DNA of 64,000 nt, from contig JBGTLA010000079.1 of the NCBI GenBank assembly GCA_041744375.1, positions 33,097 through 97,096 of the forward strand, written 5' to 3'. The stretch is from JBGTLA01 sp041744375. Lineage in GTDB: Bacteria; Actinomycetota; Acidimicrobiia; Spongiisociales; ZC4RG35. A program made the position numbers and the translations under genes. Below the pieces are notes generated by a model. The model did not search any database, was not told where the DNA came from, and worked only from the letters and a program-made list of their open reading frames with translations. This document shows positions 16,177 through 25,440 of the stretch, one piece after another. Every line of letters begins with the position of its first letter. Position 1 is the stretch's first letter.

Positions 16177-17565
16177 ATGCGGCTCTTGGTCTCGATTTTG
16201 GTCTTTGCCACGGCGTGTTCCGGACCGGGGGTGTCTCCCACCACCTCCCAGCTCCCCCTACCCTCGGCCACCCACCCCACGACCACAGCCGTCACGCCGA
16301 GCACTGCCCCGGTACCAGTCGAGGCAATTGTCACCGACTGCTCCACTCCCCCGGTGACGTTCTCGCTGCTCTGTCAGGTGTATCAGCTCATCGAGGCGAA
16401 TCACGTCGACGCCCCCCTCGACCCGGCCGCTCTGGCTGCCGGGGCCGCCGTAGGCGCGGCAAGCCACGCTCCGATGCGCCAAGGCGACAGGCCCGACGAC
16501 TTCCGTTGCGCCATTCCTCATCCCGCCTTCGAGTCGACCTGCCAGGTGATCGCCGAGCAGCTGGCAGGTGGATCCTTCGCCATCGAGGATGCCGTCGATC
16601 GAGCCGTGGCGTCAATGATCACACTCAGCCTCGATCCCTTCACCTACTACCTACCTCCCGCTCTGGCAGGACGCATCACCGAAGGGGGAATCGTGACCGC
16701 GGTCGGTCTATTGATCACCATCGCCGATTCGGTGGGATCGCGCTGCGCACAGGTCGAGGCCGGGTGTCGGCTGGAAGTGGTGTTCTCGGTGGTCGACGGT
16801 CCCGCCCATGTCGCCGGCCTCGAGGCCGGCGACATGATCACGGCCATCGACGGTGAGCCGGTCACCGGGATGAGTTTGGTCGATGCGGCCAAGATCCTCG
16901 ACGGCGAAGCTGGCACCACCGTGGTTCTGGCCGTCGATGGGACCGACGGCCAATCCCGCACGGTCCCGATCACGCGTTCTCAAGCGGAGTACCCACCCCT
17001 CGACTTCGACATGCCTCGACCGGGGGTGGGGTACCTCCGCATTCCAGACTTCGACCTCGACGTGCCGTCGTTCGTCCACGCCGCCCTGGAGACCCTGATC
17101 GAAACCGGAATCGACAGACTGGTGATCGACCTGCGCGACAACCCTGGGGGGTACGTCGATGTCGCCACGCTCGTCACCAGCGAGTTCCTCGCCGACGGGC
17201 TCGTGTTCCGGAGCCTCGGGGCCGATGGAGACTTCGACTACCCCGTCCAACCCGGCGGCCTGGCTACGTCGACACCTGCACTGACGGTGGTCGTGAACGG
17301 TGGTTCGGCTTCGGCCGCCGAGATCATGGCAACCGTCCTGGCCGAGCGATCGCGCGCCACGATCGTCGGTTCACCCACCTTCGGTAAGGACAGCGTCCAG
17401 ATAGGATTCCCCCTACGAAACGACGGGGAGTTGAGAGTCACGATCGCTCGCTGGTTCACACCGGAGGGTGAAACGGTGGGAATCGGTGGATTGATTCCCG
17501 ATGTGCTCGTGGACATTCCGACCGATGCATCTCCCGCCGAGGTCATCGACCTGATCCTTGGATGA
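16177..17565 (+). CDS. S41 C-terminal processing protease-like lipoprotein 1
   Basis: This exported protease has 462 residues. A short signal sequence ends in a lipobox-like 'FATAC' (Cys at about 15), then comes a Pro/Thr-rich linker. A PDZ domain (about residues 205-270, 'GLEAGDMITAIDGEPV') precedes the S41 catalytic domain. The catalytic Ser lies in 'GSASAAEIMA' (about 375) and the Lys in 'TFGKDSVQ' (about 402). Three cysteine pairs (C-x10-C, C-x10-C, C-x6-C) in the N-terminal half suggest disulfides outside the membrane. The ATG at 16177 is chosen over a TTG at 16171. Its stop overlaps the start of the second paralogue as ATGA. The substrate is unknown. Confidence 0.88.
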   Translation: MRLLVSILVFATACSGPGVSPTTSQLPLPSATHPTTTAVTPSTAPVPVEAIVTDCSTPPVTFSLLCQVYQLIEANHVDAPLDPAALAAGAAVGAASHAPMRQGDRPDDFRCAIPHPAFESTCQVIAEQLAGGSFAIEDAVDRAVASMITLSLDPFTYYLPPALAGRITEGGIVTAVGLLITIADSVGSRCAQVEAGCRLEVVFSVVDGPAHVAGLEAGDMITAIDGEPVTGMSLVDAAKILDGEAGTTVVLAVDGTDGQSRTVPITRSQAEYPPLDFDMPRPGVGYLRIPDFDLDVPSFVHAALETLIETGIDRLVIDLRDNPGGYVDVATLVTSEFLADGLVFRSLGADGDFDYPVQPGGLATSTPALTVVVNGGSASAAEIMATVLAERSRATIVGSPTFGKDSVQIGFPLRNDGELRVTIARWFTPEGETVGIGGLIPDVLVDIPTDASPAEVIDLILG

Positions 17566-19004
17566 GAATGATCAATCACATCTCACGCCCTGCGCTGGCC
17601 GCTCTCGCCCTCGCACTGATCATGACGCTCTCTGGGTGTGTCGAGCGGTGGTCCGGGTCGGACCCGACCACCCCGACCACTCCGACCACCTCAGCCGTCT
17701 CCTCCACCATCCCGACGACGTCCACCACCAGCGCGGCACCGTCGCCACCGACCACATCGGTGACCGGGGGCGAATTCGAAGCCGTCACCTGTGGGGAAGC
17801 CCCGGGTGAGCTGGTCTGCGAGGCCTACGAGCTCATCCGCAGACACTACGTCGACGACGTAGGGGCCGCCGAACTCGCCGGTGGCGCACTAACCGCCTTG
17901 CGGGAGCTCGAGATACCGTCAGGCGACGGTGTCGACGTCTGTCCGCTCCCCGATCCCGAGTTCGTTGTGCTGTGCGACGAGATCGACGCCGCCGGTCTCG
18001 ATTTCACAGCCGCTACGGAGGCGGCCGTGGCCGGCATGGTGTTTCGTGTCCTCGATGCCAACAGCGCCTACTTCGACGCCGCCTCCCTCGCCACAATCGA
18101 GGAAGAACAGTCCGGTCAAATCGAGGGTATCGGGGCATTGGTGGCCACAGAAGAGGTGGGCTCGGACGAAGCCAACACCTGTCAGGTCATCTCGGAAACC
18201 TGCCGGCTGAAGATCGTCTCGACCATCGAAGGGGGGCCAGCTCGGGCGGCCGAACTGCAATCTGGTGACGAGTTCCTGTTGGTGGATGGCGAGGACATCG
18301 AGGGGAAGACGGTCGACGAGGTGACTGCCTCTGTGCGCGGCACGGCCGGCACCGGCGTCGAGCTCACCTTTCTCCGCGATGGGCAGGAGTTCACGGTAAC
18401 GATCGTCCGCGCCGCGATTCAGGTGCCCGTGGTCACCTCACAAACGATCGACGGGGTGGCCTATGTGAGGTTGAACCTCTTCACCGAGAACGCCGACGAA
18501 CAGCTACGAGCCGTGCTCCGGGCCCTCTTGGCCGACGACCCTGAGGCCCTTGTCCTCGACATGCGCAACAATCCGGGCGGTCTCTTGGACACAGCCGTCA
18601 AGGTCACCTCCGAGTTCATCGGCGAGGGTCTTGTGGTTTCCACCCAGTCCCCCAACACGACAACTCCCTATGAAGTCATAGCCGGTGGGGTTGCCACGGA
18701 TCCCGATCTTCCCGTCTTCGTGGTGGTCAACCGGGGCAGCGCTTCCGCCTCAGAGGTGGTGGCGGGAGCCCTGTCCGACACGGGCCGTGCCACCATCGTG
18801 GGGGAAAACACCTTCGGCAAGAACACCGTCCAGCAGCGGTTTCCGCTGTCCAACGGTGGGGCACTCAAGTTGACCATTGCTCGCTGGTTCACTCCCGCCG
18901 GTCGTGACTTCGGAGACGGTGGCATCACCCCCGATATTGTGGCCCAGCTCCCCGAGACGCTGTCGGTCGAGGAGCTGGTGGCAGCCGTCATAGCTACCAC
19001 CTGA
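17562..19004 (+). CDS. S41 C-terminal processing protease-like lipoprotein 2
   Basis: This second tandem S41 protease has 480 residues. The signal peptide ends in the lipobox 'LSGC' (Cys near residue 26), followed by a Thr/Pro-rich tether of about 40 residues. The PDZ domain ('AELQSGDEFLLVDGEDIEG', about 228-246) and the catalytic domain follow. The latter has Ser in 'GSASASEVVAGAL' (about 395) and Lys in 'TFGKNTVQQRF' (about 421). Cysteine pairs sit at equivalent places to paralogue 1 (C-x8-C, C-x10-C, C-x6-C). The two genes arose by duplication and are translationally coupled, so their products may act together at the outer face of the membrane. Confidence 0.9.
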   Translation: MRMINHISRPALAALALALIMTLSGCVERWSGSDPTTPTTPTTSAVSSTIPTTSTTSAAPSPPTTSVTGGEFEAVTCGEAPGELVCEAYELIRRHYVDDVGAAELAGGALTALRELEIPSGDGVDVCPLPDPEFVVLCDEIDAAGLDFTAATEAAVAGMVFRVLDANSAYFDAASLATIEEEQSGQIEGIGALVATEEVGSDEANTCQVISETCRLKIVSTIEGGPARAAELQSGDEFLLVDGEDIEGKTVDEVTASVRGTAGTGVELTFLRDGQEFTVTIVRAAIQVPVVTSQTIDGVAYVRLNLFTENADEQLRAVLRALLADDPEALVLDMRNNPGGLLDTAVKVTSEFIGEGLVVSTQSPNTTTPYEVIAGGVATDPDLPVFVVVNRGSASASEVVAGALSDTGRATIVGENTFGKNTVQQRFPLSNGGALKLTIARWFTPAGRDFGDGGITPDIVAQLPETLSVEELVAAVIATT

Positions 19005-19026
19005 CCATTCTCGGGAAGTCGGGGTC

Positions 19027-19044
19027 GGAAGGTCAGCCCCTTCC
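19027..19044. terminator. Weak hairpin between convergent genes
   Basis: A six-base stem (GGAAGG / CCTTCC) with a six-base loop lies in the 100-base gap between the S41 gene and msrA, which converge. It is short and lacks a T-tract, so it is only a candidate terminator. Confidence 0.25.
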
Positions 19045-19104
19045 CCCTCTCCAGTCCTGACGGTCCGCCCTCCTCCCGAAGGAGAGGACACGAAGGTCGA
19101 TCGC

Positions 19105-19740
19105 TCAGCGGGGGTAGGGAACACCGGCGGTGGCGTGGCAGTCGTAGCCGTGGGGGTTCTTCCCGAGGTACTGCTGGTGGTAGTCCTCGGCGTAGTAGAA
19201 ATCGTCGAGGAGGGTGATCTCGGTGGTGATCTCGTCCAGGCCAGCCGCGCTGAGAACCTCCTGGTAGATGTCACGTGACTGCTTGGCTTCGTCCAGTTGA
19301 GCGGGACTCGTGGCGTAGATGGCCGACCGGTACTGGGTGCCGATGTCGTTTCCCTGGCGCATACCCTGGGTGGGGTCGTGGATCTCCCAAAAAGTGGCCA
19401 GGAGCTCCTGGTAGGAGACCTCGTCAGGCCGAAACACCACCAGCACCACCTCGGTGTGACCGGTGCGACCCGAGCACACTTCCTCATAGGTAGGGTTCGG
19501 CGTGTGCCCTCCGGCGTACCCGACCGCCGTCGAATACACCCCCCGGATTTGCCAGAAACGTCGTTCGGCGCCCCAGAAGCACCCGTTGCCGAAGACTGCC
19601 TGCTCCGTCCCCTCGGGGAAGGGAGCCACGATGCGTGCTCCCGTGACGTGGTGCTGCTCGGGGATGGTCACAGCCTGAGCTCTTCCCGGAAGAGACTCCT
19701 GTGGAGTGGTGAGGTGGGTCTTGTCCTTGCGGAAGCGCAT
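19105..19740 (-). CDS. msrA: Peptide methionine-(S)-S-oxide reductase
   Basis: MsrA repairs methionine-S-sulfoxide in proteins. The protein has 211 residues with the catalytic 'FGNGCFWGAERRFW' (Cys near residue 52) and 'GYAGGHTPNPTYEEVCSG' (about 74-91). 'HTEVV' and 'QYRSAIY' follow further on. The C-terminal 'YCHATAG'-like region is 'YDCHATAGVPYP', which may hold the resolving Cys. The start at 19740 has an excellent ribosome binding site (CAGGAGG) directly upstream, and the 21 residues further upstream in frame look non-coding. The stereo-complementary enzyme msrB is at 58748-59143, about 39 kb away. Confidence 0.95.
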   Translation of the reverse strand: MRFRKDKTHLTTPQESLPGRAQAVTIPEQHHVTGARIVAPFPEGTEQAVFGNGCFWGAERRFWQIRGVYSTAVGYAGGHTPNPTYEEVCSGRTGHTEVVLVVFRPDEVSYQELLATFWEIHDPTQGMRQGNDIGTQYRSAIYATSPAQLDEAKQSRDIYQEVLSAAGLDEITTEITLLDDFYYAEDYHQQYLGKNPHGYDCHATAGVPYPR

Positions 19741-19877
19741 GGCGTCCTCCTGTCGCGGTGTACCCACCATCCAACACGATCGGGGCCCCTTTGGTTCCCA
19801 CAATGTGACGCGTTCTTTCCTGCGAGCGTGAGTCCGGCTTTCCCACTGTGGCGGACCTCGGTAGTCTGACGAGCCCC

Positions 19878-21011
19878 ATGCGACTGCTCCGGGCGGCGTC
19901 GGTCGTCTTCCTTCTCGTGATCTCGCTGGCGTTCGTGCTGACCGAACGTGCCCCCGCCTTCGCTCAGACCACCACGGAAGCCGAAGCGGAGGCCGACGGT
20001 GCCGAGCGGCGGGCGTCCGCCGCCGACGGCCTCCTATCGGACGCCCTGGAGCGGCGCGCTGGAATCGAAGACGACCTGGCCGAGTCCATCACGACCTTGA
20101 ATCGCATCAACGCCGAGTTGACTCGCGTATCGGTCGAACTGGACTCCGTTCGCATCGCCCTTGCCACAGCCGAAGCCGAGATGGCCTCCCTCTCAGAGAC
20201 ACTGACAACTCACGCCGTCGACGCCTACATGCGGGCAGTGGGCCTCCCCGCCGCCTCCGTGATGGGAACCGAGGACGCCGAAATGGCGATCGTCGCGGCC
20301 ACATCGCTCGAAGGCACCATCGAAGCGGGACAATCGGAGGTTGCGGACCTGACCGTCAAGCGCAGGGAACTCGAGCGGCTCCGACGTCTCTATCTGGACG
20401 ACCAGGAGATGGTGATGAGCCTGCAAGCCGAGGCCGACATCGCAGCCGCTCGGCTCGAGTCGTTGTGGGCGGAGGCCGACGCCGAGGTAGCCGAGGCCGC
20501 AGCCGCTGCCCGCTCGGCCGATGCCGCTTACAGGGCCGCTCTCGACGGCGTTACGGCGGCACGTGTCCGCCAAGCCGAGCGGGACCGACAACAGGAAAGG
20601 GAGGCGACTTCCACCACGACGACCGCCCCCGGCGCCCCGACCACCAACCCCCCATCCCAAGACACCACCACTACCACTCCGACTCCGGTGTCCGATGGCG
20701 TGTTTCCGCCGGCTGTCGAACGCTGGCGCCCCCTGGTCTCGGCGTACTTCCCGGCAGCCCGGGTGGATGAGGCGCTGGCTGTGATTCGCTGTGAGAGCTT
20801 CGGCGATCCCGACTCCTACAACCCTTACAGCGGAGCCAGCGGACTGTTCCAGTTCCTTCCATCTACCTGGGCCACCACCAGCCCCCGGGCCGGATTTGGG
20901 GGTGCCAGCGTCTTCGATGCGGAGTCGAACATCGGTACGGCAGCCTGGCTGAGCGCCTACTACGACGGGCGGGGGTCCGGCCCATGGGCTCCCTGGACGT
21001 GCCGACCGTGA
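19878..21011 (+). CDS. Exported coiled-coil lytic transglycosylase
   Basis: This 377-residue exported protein has a signal peptide (hydrophobic core 'VVFLLVISLAFVL', about 8-20, cleavage near 'AFAQ'). A long alanine/glutamate-rich coiled coil follows (about 30-245), then a Thr/Pro tether and a C-terminal transglycosylase-like domain (about 280-377). The domain reads 'VIRCESFGDPDSYNPYSGASGLFQFLPSTWA', with a catalytic Glu in 'CES'. The architecture resembles RipA/NlpC partners and FtsX-activated hydrolases, in which the coiled coil regulates the enzyme. It probably cuts peptidoglycan during growth or division. The ATG at 19878 is chosen because the signal peptide begins there. Confidence 0.87.
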   Translation: MRLLRAASVVFLLVISLAFVLTERAPAFAQTTTEAEAEADGAERRASAADGLLSDALERRAGIEDDLAESITTLNRINAELTRVSVELDSVRIALATAEAEMASLSETLTTHAVDAYMRAVGLPAASVMGTEDAEMAIVAATSLEGTIEAGQSEVADLTVKRRELERLRRLYLDDQEMVMSLQAEADIAAARLESLWAEADAEVAEAAAAARSADAAYRAALDGVTAARVRQAERDRQQEREATSTTTTAPGAPTTNPPSQDTTTTTPTPVSDGVFPPAVERWRPLVSAYFPAARVDEALAVIRCESFGDPDSYNPYSGASGLFQFLPSTWATTSPRAGFGGASVFDAESNIGTAAWLSAYYDGRGSGPWAPWTCRP

Positions 21012-21021
21012 CACGCCCCGC

Positions 21022-22098
21022 TCAGGGCGAGGGATCGAGGATGGCGCCGCTTACGGGGTCGAACACCTGCACCCTTTCGGGCCGGGCATGCCAGACGACC
21101 CGATCTCCGCGGCGCACACTGTGACGGGCCGGCACCCGGGCTACGAAACCGGTCCCCATCCTCGACCCGAGGCCGAACAACACCCGCTGCCAAGACCCGT
21201 CCTCTTCGATGCGACCGACGGTGGCGGGAATGGTCCGATCGAAGGGGGCGCCGGGAGTGGCAACCTCCAAATCGGCTGGTCGCACGGTGACCACAACGTG
21301 ACGGCCGTCGACGAGGTTGGGGGCCGAAGGGCTCAGGCGGAGGCGGGTTCCCCCTATGTCGGCCCAGCGGCCCCCTCCCCCTTCGACCACCGTGGCCGGG
21401 AACCTGTTCAGCTCGCCCATCAGGTCTGCCACCGCCAACGACACCGGGAATCGGTACACGTGCATCGGCGTGCCGACCTGGGCCATCCGGCCAGCCGAGA
21501 TCACGGCGGCCCGATGCGCCCAACGGAAGGCGTCGGCGGGTTCGTTGGTGGCCAGGACGATCGTGGTATGGGGCATGGCCATCACCGACTCGACCAGGAC
21601 AGCCCGCCGGTGAGGGTCGGTACCGGCCAAGGGCTCGTCGAGGAGTACGACGGAGACGTCGTCTCGTACCAGCGCCCGAGCCGCCGCAACGGTGCGGCGT
21701 TGCCCGACCGAGAGGGTGGCAGGTCGGCGAGAAAGGAGACGGCGAATGGTGAATCTGGCGGCAGTTGCGTCGACCGACCCACCAGTTCTCTTGTCGAGCT
21801 GCAACGGCAACTCGAGGTTGCCGCCGACTCGAAGATGGTCGTACACGGTGTCTCCTTCGAACACGAGGGTCACGTCGCGACGGACACCGTCAACCGGACG
21901 GCCGTGGATTTCGACGCACCCGGCATCAGGCCGATCGAGACCGGCTATGGCCCGCAGCAGAAGGGTCTTGCCGGAGCCCGAGGAGCCCACCACCGCCAAC
22001 CTCTCTCCTTCGGAGACATCGAGATCCACGCCGTCGAGGACCACCTCACCTCCTGGGGCGAGGCGGACTCCTCTCAGCCGGATGGCGAGCATGCTCAA
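21022..22098 (-). CDS. Sugar-type ABC ATPase with degenerate motifs
   Basis: This protein of 358 residues has the layout of MalK/UgpC ATPases: a nucleotide-binding domain (about 1-230) followed by a TOBE-like domain (about 240-358). Walker A is 'GSSGSGKTLLL' (38-48) and Walker B 'VVLLDEPLAGTDP' (about 150-162). Several key positions are altered. The Q-loop Gln is Glu ('VFEGDT'), the signature is 'LSVGQ' instead of LSGGQ, and the H-loop His is Asn ('LATNEPADAF'). It is convergent with the transglycosylase and divergent from glgX. It might serve the sugar permeases at 61.8-63.9 kb, but that is a guess, and catalysis could be impaired. Confidence 0.8.
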   Translation of the reverse strand: MSMLAIRLRGVRLAPGGEVVLDGVDLDVSEGERLAVVGSSGSGKTLLLRAIAGLDRPDAGCVEIHGRPVDGVRRDVTLVFEGDTVYDHLRVGGNLELPLQLDKRTGGSVDATAARFTIRRLLSRRPATLSVGQRRTVAAARALVRDDVSVVLLDEPLAGTDPHRRAVLVESVMAMPHTTIVLATNEPADAFRWAHRAAVISAGRMAQVGTPMHVYRFPVSLAVADLMGELNRFPATVVEGGGGRWADIGGTRLRLSPSAPNLVDGRHVVVTVRPADLEVATPGAPFDRTIPATVGRIEEDGSWQRVLFGLGSRMGTGFVARVPARHSVRRGDRVVWHARPERVQVFDPVSGAILDPSP

Positions 22099-22229
22099 AC
22101 CCTACGAGACATCGACGACCTCTGCGCCGGCGATGCGCCCACCGCCAGGCTGGGCCGGGCGAGACGGTGGGCGCCTGTCGCCGAAGCCTGGTTGTCTACC
22201 CGGCTCCCATCACCCCGAGGTTCGGGTCG

Positions 22230-24137
22230 ATGACACGCCTCGGCGTCCATCTCGCCGGAACGGGTGTCGAGGCGGCTATTTCGGCACCTGGGGCCGAGAT
22301 GGTCGAGGTTTGCCTGTTCGACGGAGACCACCAGGCCCACCACCGCCTCGAGGCCGGTAGCGATGGGATCCACCGAGGCTTCCTAGACGGTGTGAAAGCA
22401 GGCCAGCAGTACGGCCTCCGCGTGCACGGGACCTGGGATCCAAGCCGCGGGATCCGTCATCATCCCACTCGACTCCTCCTGGACCCCCATGCGCGGGCCG
22501 TGAGCGGGTCGTTCGTGGACCACCCGTCGCTCCACGACGATCCGCCGCCCGCCACCTGGAGAGACACTGCACCGTGGGCTCCACGCGGCGTAATCGTGGC
22601 CGATCACACACCGCCACGACCGGGCCCCGATCTTCCCTGGGAGGAGATGGTGATCTACGAGGCGCACGTACGTGGGCTGACCATGCGCCATGGTGGTGTC
22701 GAGCCCCGTCTGCGCGGAACCTTCCTGGGTGTCGCCTCCCCTCCGATCATCGATCACCTGCTCCGGTTGGGAGTCACCACATTGGAACTGATGCCGGTCG
22801 CCCACCACGTCACCGAGCCGTTCCTGCAACAGCGGGGTCGCACCAACTACTGGGGGTACTCAACTCTCTCCTGGTTCGCTCCACACGGGGGATACGCCAC
22901 CGGCGACGACGGGCGCCAAGTCGCCGAGTTCGCCGAGATGGTCGACCGTCTCCACGCCGAAGGCTTGGAAGTAGTCATCGACGTCGTCTTCAACCACACT
23001 GCCGAAGGAGGGACCCCCGGCCCGGTCCTGTCGATGAAGGGCCTCGACAACAGCGGCTGGTATCGCCTCGAAGCGGACGACCCTTCCCGCTACGTCGACT
23101 GGACCGGCACCGGCAACACCATCGACACTGGCTCCGAGCGGGTGCGGCGTGTGATCGTTGACGCCCTGCGCTGGTGGGCAGAGGGCCTGGGGGTGGATGG
23201 CTTCCGATTCGACCTCGCCACGACCCTCGGTCGGGGCCCAGACGGGTCCTTTCATCCCGACAACCTGAAGTGGTTGACCCACGACCCTGTGGTGGGGAGG
23301 CGCAAGCTCATAGCCGAGCCCTGGGACCTCGGTCCGGACGGTTACCGGCTCGGTCAGTTCCCGAGCGGGTGGGCCGAGTGGAACGGCAGATATCGCGACG
23401 ACGTTCGCGATGTGTGGCGTGGCCGAGGGTCGGTCGGGAACCTCAGCGCGGCGGTGGGAGGGTCAGTCGACCTGTTTCCTTCTCGGACATCGCCGGGCCC
23501 GATCAACTTCATCACCGCCCACGACGGGTTCACCCTTTCCGATCTCGTCTCCTACGACCACAAGCACAACGACGTCAACGGAGAGGACAACGATGACGGC
23601 CACGACGACAACCGCTCGTGGAACTCCGGACACGAAGGCCCCACCGACGACGCGCTCATCCTCGAGCTACGACGACGACGCTCCGCAGCCATGCTCGCCA
23701 CCCTTCTCATCTCCTCTGGGGTGCCCATGATCCTCGCCGGAGACGAACTGGGCCGCACCCAGGAAGGAAACAACAACGCCTATTCCGTCGACGACGAGCG
23801 CTCGTGGCTCGACTGGTCGGGAGAGGGGCCCGTGGACGTCATCGCGAGGACCATTCGATGGCGACCCTCTTTGAACCACGCCGACTGGCGCTGGCGAACC
23901 GTAGATGGCGGAGACGTGACGATGTGGGAGGAGTCGGGCCCACTTCTCGCCGAGCAGTCTGGGAACCCGCGCCTCCTCGTCGCCTTCAACCCCAGTGGAT
24001 CGGACGTCGAATCCCTCCTGCCGGACGGATCCTGGGTCGTGGCAGTTGACTCGACCGGATCCCGGAGTGGCCAGCGCCTCCGCGGAACCACGCTCATCGG
24101 CGCTTGGACTGTTCTCGGGCTCGTCGCGCTCGACTGA
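22230..24137 (+). CDS. glgX: Glycogen debranching enzyme (GlgX/TreX type)
   Basis: This GH13 enzyme hydrolyses alpha-1,6 branches of glycogen. The protein has 635 residues, slightly short for the family. It has an N-terminal CBM48-like region (about 1-130) and a catalytic barrel. 'VIYEAHVRGLT' (about 144-154), 'YWGYSTLSWFAPH' (about 206-218) and 'DVVFNH' (about 251-256) are present. So are the nucleophile Asp in 'GFRFDLAT' (about 330), the acid Glu in 'IAEPWD' (about 363) and 'TAHDGFTL' (about 428). All catalytic residues are retained. The ATG at 22230 is the first that fits homology; upstream frame lies within the divergent ABC gene. It is convergent with glgC, the biosynthetic counterpart. 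Confidence 0.94.
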   Translation: MTRLGVHLAGTGVEAAISAPGAEMVEVCLFDGDHQAHHRLEAGSDGIHRGFLDGVKAGQQYGLRVHGTWDPSRGIRHHPTRLLLDPHARAVSGSFVDHPSLHDDPPPATWRDTAPWAPRGVIVADHTPPRPGPDLPWEEMVIYEAHVRGLTMRHGGVEPRLRGTFLGVASPPIIDHLLRLGVTTLELMPVAHHVTEPFLQQRGRTNYWGYSTLSWFAPHGGYATGDDGRQVAEFAEMVDRLHAEGLEVVIDVVFNHTAEGGTPGPVLSMKGLDNSGWYRLEADDPSRYVDWTGTGNTIDTGSERVRRVIVDALRWWAEGLGVDGFRFDLATTLGRGPDGSFHPDNLKWLTHDPVVGRRKLIAEPWDLGPDGYRLGQFPSGWAEWNGRYRDDVRDVWRGRGSVGNLSAAVGGSVDLFPSRTSPGPINFITAHDGFTLSDLVSYDHKHNDVNGEDNDDGHDDNRSWNSGHEGPTDDALILELRRRRSAAMLATLLISSGVPMILAGDELGRTQEGNNNAYSVDDERSWLDWSGEGPVDVIARTIRWRPSLNHADWRWRTVDGGDVTMWEESGPLLAEQSGNPRLLVAFNPSGSDVESLLPDGSWVVAVDSTGSRSGQRLRGTTLIGAWTVLGLVALD

Positions 24138-24207
24138 GCCGGCCGGACATCGGCGCCGTCGTCTGTCTCGCGGGAGAGGTGGCAGGAGCCGGCATCCGGC
24201 GAGCGAT

Positions 24208-25440
24208 CTACTGGACCACCTCACCTTTGGCGATGGCCACGATCCCCTCGTCGGACACGGTGAATCGCGCAGCGTCCAACTCGGCGTCGACCCCGATCTG
24301 CGCGTTGGCCGGGATCTCGACGTGCTTGTCCACTATGACGTTGCGTAGCACGGCGCCCGCCCCCACCTTGACGTCGTCCATCAGGATGCAACCGTCGAGC
24401 CGAGCCCCCGGCTCTACCCGCACCCCCGGCGAGGCGACGGTACGACTCATGTAGGCCCCGGAAACGATCACACCGTTCGACAAAAGGCTGTCGGCGATTT
24501 CGCCCGCGCCATGCTCGGCCACCGACACGATCTTGGCCGGGGGGTTGGTGTGACTGGACGTATAGATTGGCCAGTCGTCGTTGTAGAGACTGAACACCGG
24601 CTCTGCCGAGACGAGATCCATGTGGGCCTCGAAGTAGGAATCGAGTGATCCGACGTCGCGCCAATACCCACGTTCTCGTTCGCCCACCCCGGGGACCTCG
24701 TTCTGGGTGAAGTCATAGCAATTGGCCACACCCTTGGAAACGAGCTTGGGAATGAGATCGCCACCGACGTCATGACGGGAGGAGTCGTCGTGGGCGTCGG
24801 TCAGCACCTCGTCGATGAGAGCTTCGGTCGTGAAGACATAGTTGCCCATCGAGGCGAGCGATACTTCCGGGTCGTCTGGCGTCGCAGGCGGGTCGGCCGG
24901 TTTCTCCCAGAACTCTGCGATTCGGTTCGACCCCCCCTCGAGCTCGATCACGCCGAAGGAAACCGCCTCCCGGCGAGGCACCCTGATACCGGCCACGGTG
25001 GCACCGGCTCCGCTTTCGATGTGTGCCTGGAGGAGCTGGGCGGGATCCATCCGATAAATGTGATCGGCTCCGAACACGAAGATGTAGTCCGGCTGCTCGT
25101 CGGAGACAATGTTGAGATTCTGGAAGATGGCGTCGGCCGAGCCAACGAACCACCGCTGACCCACCCGCATCTGGGCAGGCACCGACGTCACGTAGTTGCC
25201 GAGCAGGGTCGACATCCTCCAAGTGCGGGAAAGATGGACGTTGAGGCTGTGGCTCTTGTACTGAGTGAGCACCACGATCCGCCGATGCCCGGCGTTGACG
25301 AGATTGGAGAGGGCGAAGTCTATGAGGCGGTAGTGACCGCCGAACGGCACAGCCGGCTTGGCCCGGTCCCGGGTGAGCGGCATGAGCCGCTTGCCTTCCC
25401 CACCCGCCAACACCATCGACAAGACCTGTGAACGGCTCAT
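24208..25440 (-). CDS. glgC: Glucose-1-phosphate adenylyltransferase
   Basis: GlgC makes ADP-glucose from glucose-1-phosphate and ATP, committing carbon to glycogen. The 410-residue protein has the nucleotide-binding 'LAGGEGKRLMPLT' (11-23) and 'RAKPAVPFGG' (about 25-34). 'VLTQYKSHSL', the catalytic 'FGADHIYRMD' (about 124-133), 'EFWEKP' (about 185) and a C-terminal left-handed beta-helix (about 300-410, hexapeptide pattern) follow. The start overlaps the end of a small upstream ORF as ATGA. It faces glgX tail to tail, so synthesis and breakdown genes sit side by side. Confidence 0.96.
   Translation of the reverse strand: MSRSQVLSMVLAGGEGKRLMPLTRDRAKPAVPFGGHYRLIDFALSNLVNAGHRRIVVLTQYKSHSLNVHLSRTWRMSTLLGNYVTSVPAQMRVGQRWFVGSADAIFQNLNIVSDEQPDYIFVFGADHIYRMDPAQLLQAHIESGAGATVAGIRVPRREAVSFGVIELEGGSNRIAEFWEKPADPPATPDDPEVSLASMGNYVFTTEALIDEVLTDAHDDSSRHDVGGDLIPKLVSKGVANCYDFTQNEVPGVGERERGYWRDVGSLDSYFEAHMDLVSAEPVFSLYNDDWPIYTSSHTNPPAKIVSVAEHGAGEIADSLLSNGVIVSGAYMSRTVASPGVRVEPGARLDGCILMDDVKVGAGAVLRNVIVDKHVEIPANAQIGVDAELDAARFTVSDEGIVAIAKGEVVQ

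Noticed and set aside
21765..22229. A 155-residue N-terminal extension of glgX
   Set aside because: It is antisense to the ABC ATPase gene and arginine-rich without homology. The ATG at 22230 opens the family domain.
21022..25440. The degenerate ABC ATPase as a certain partner of the sugar permeases at 61.8-63.9 kb
   Set aside because: The genes are about 40 kb apart and no sequence feature links them, so this is kept only as a possibility.
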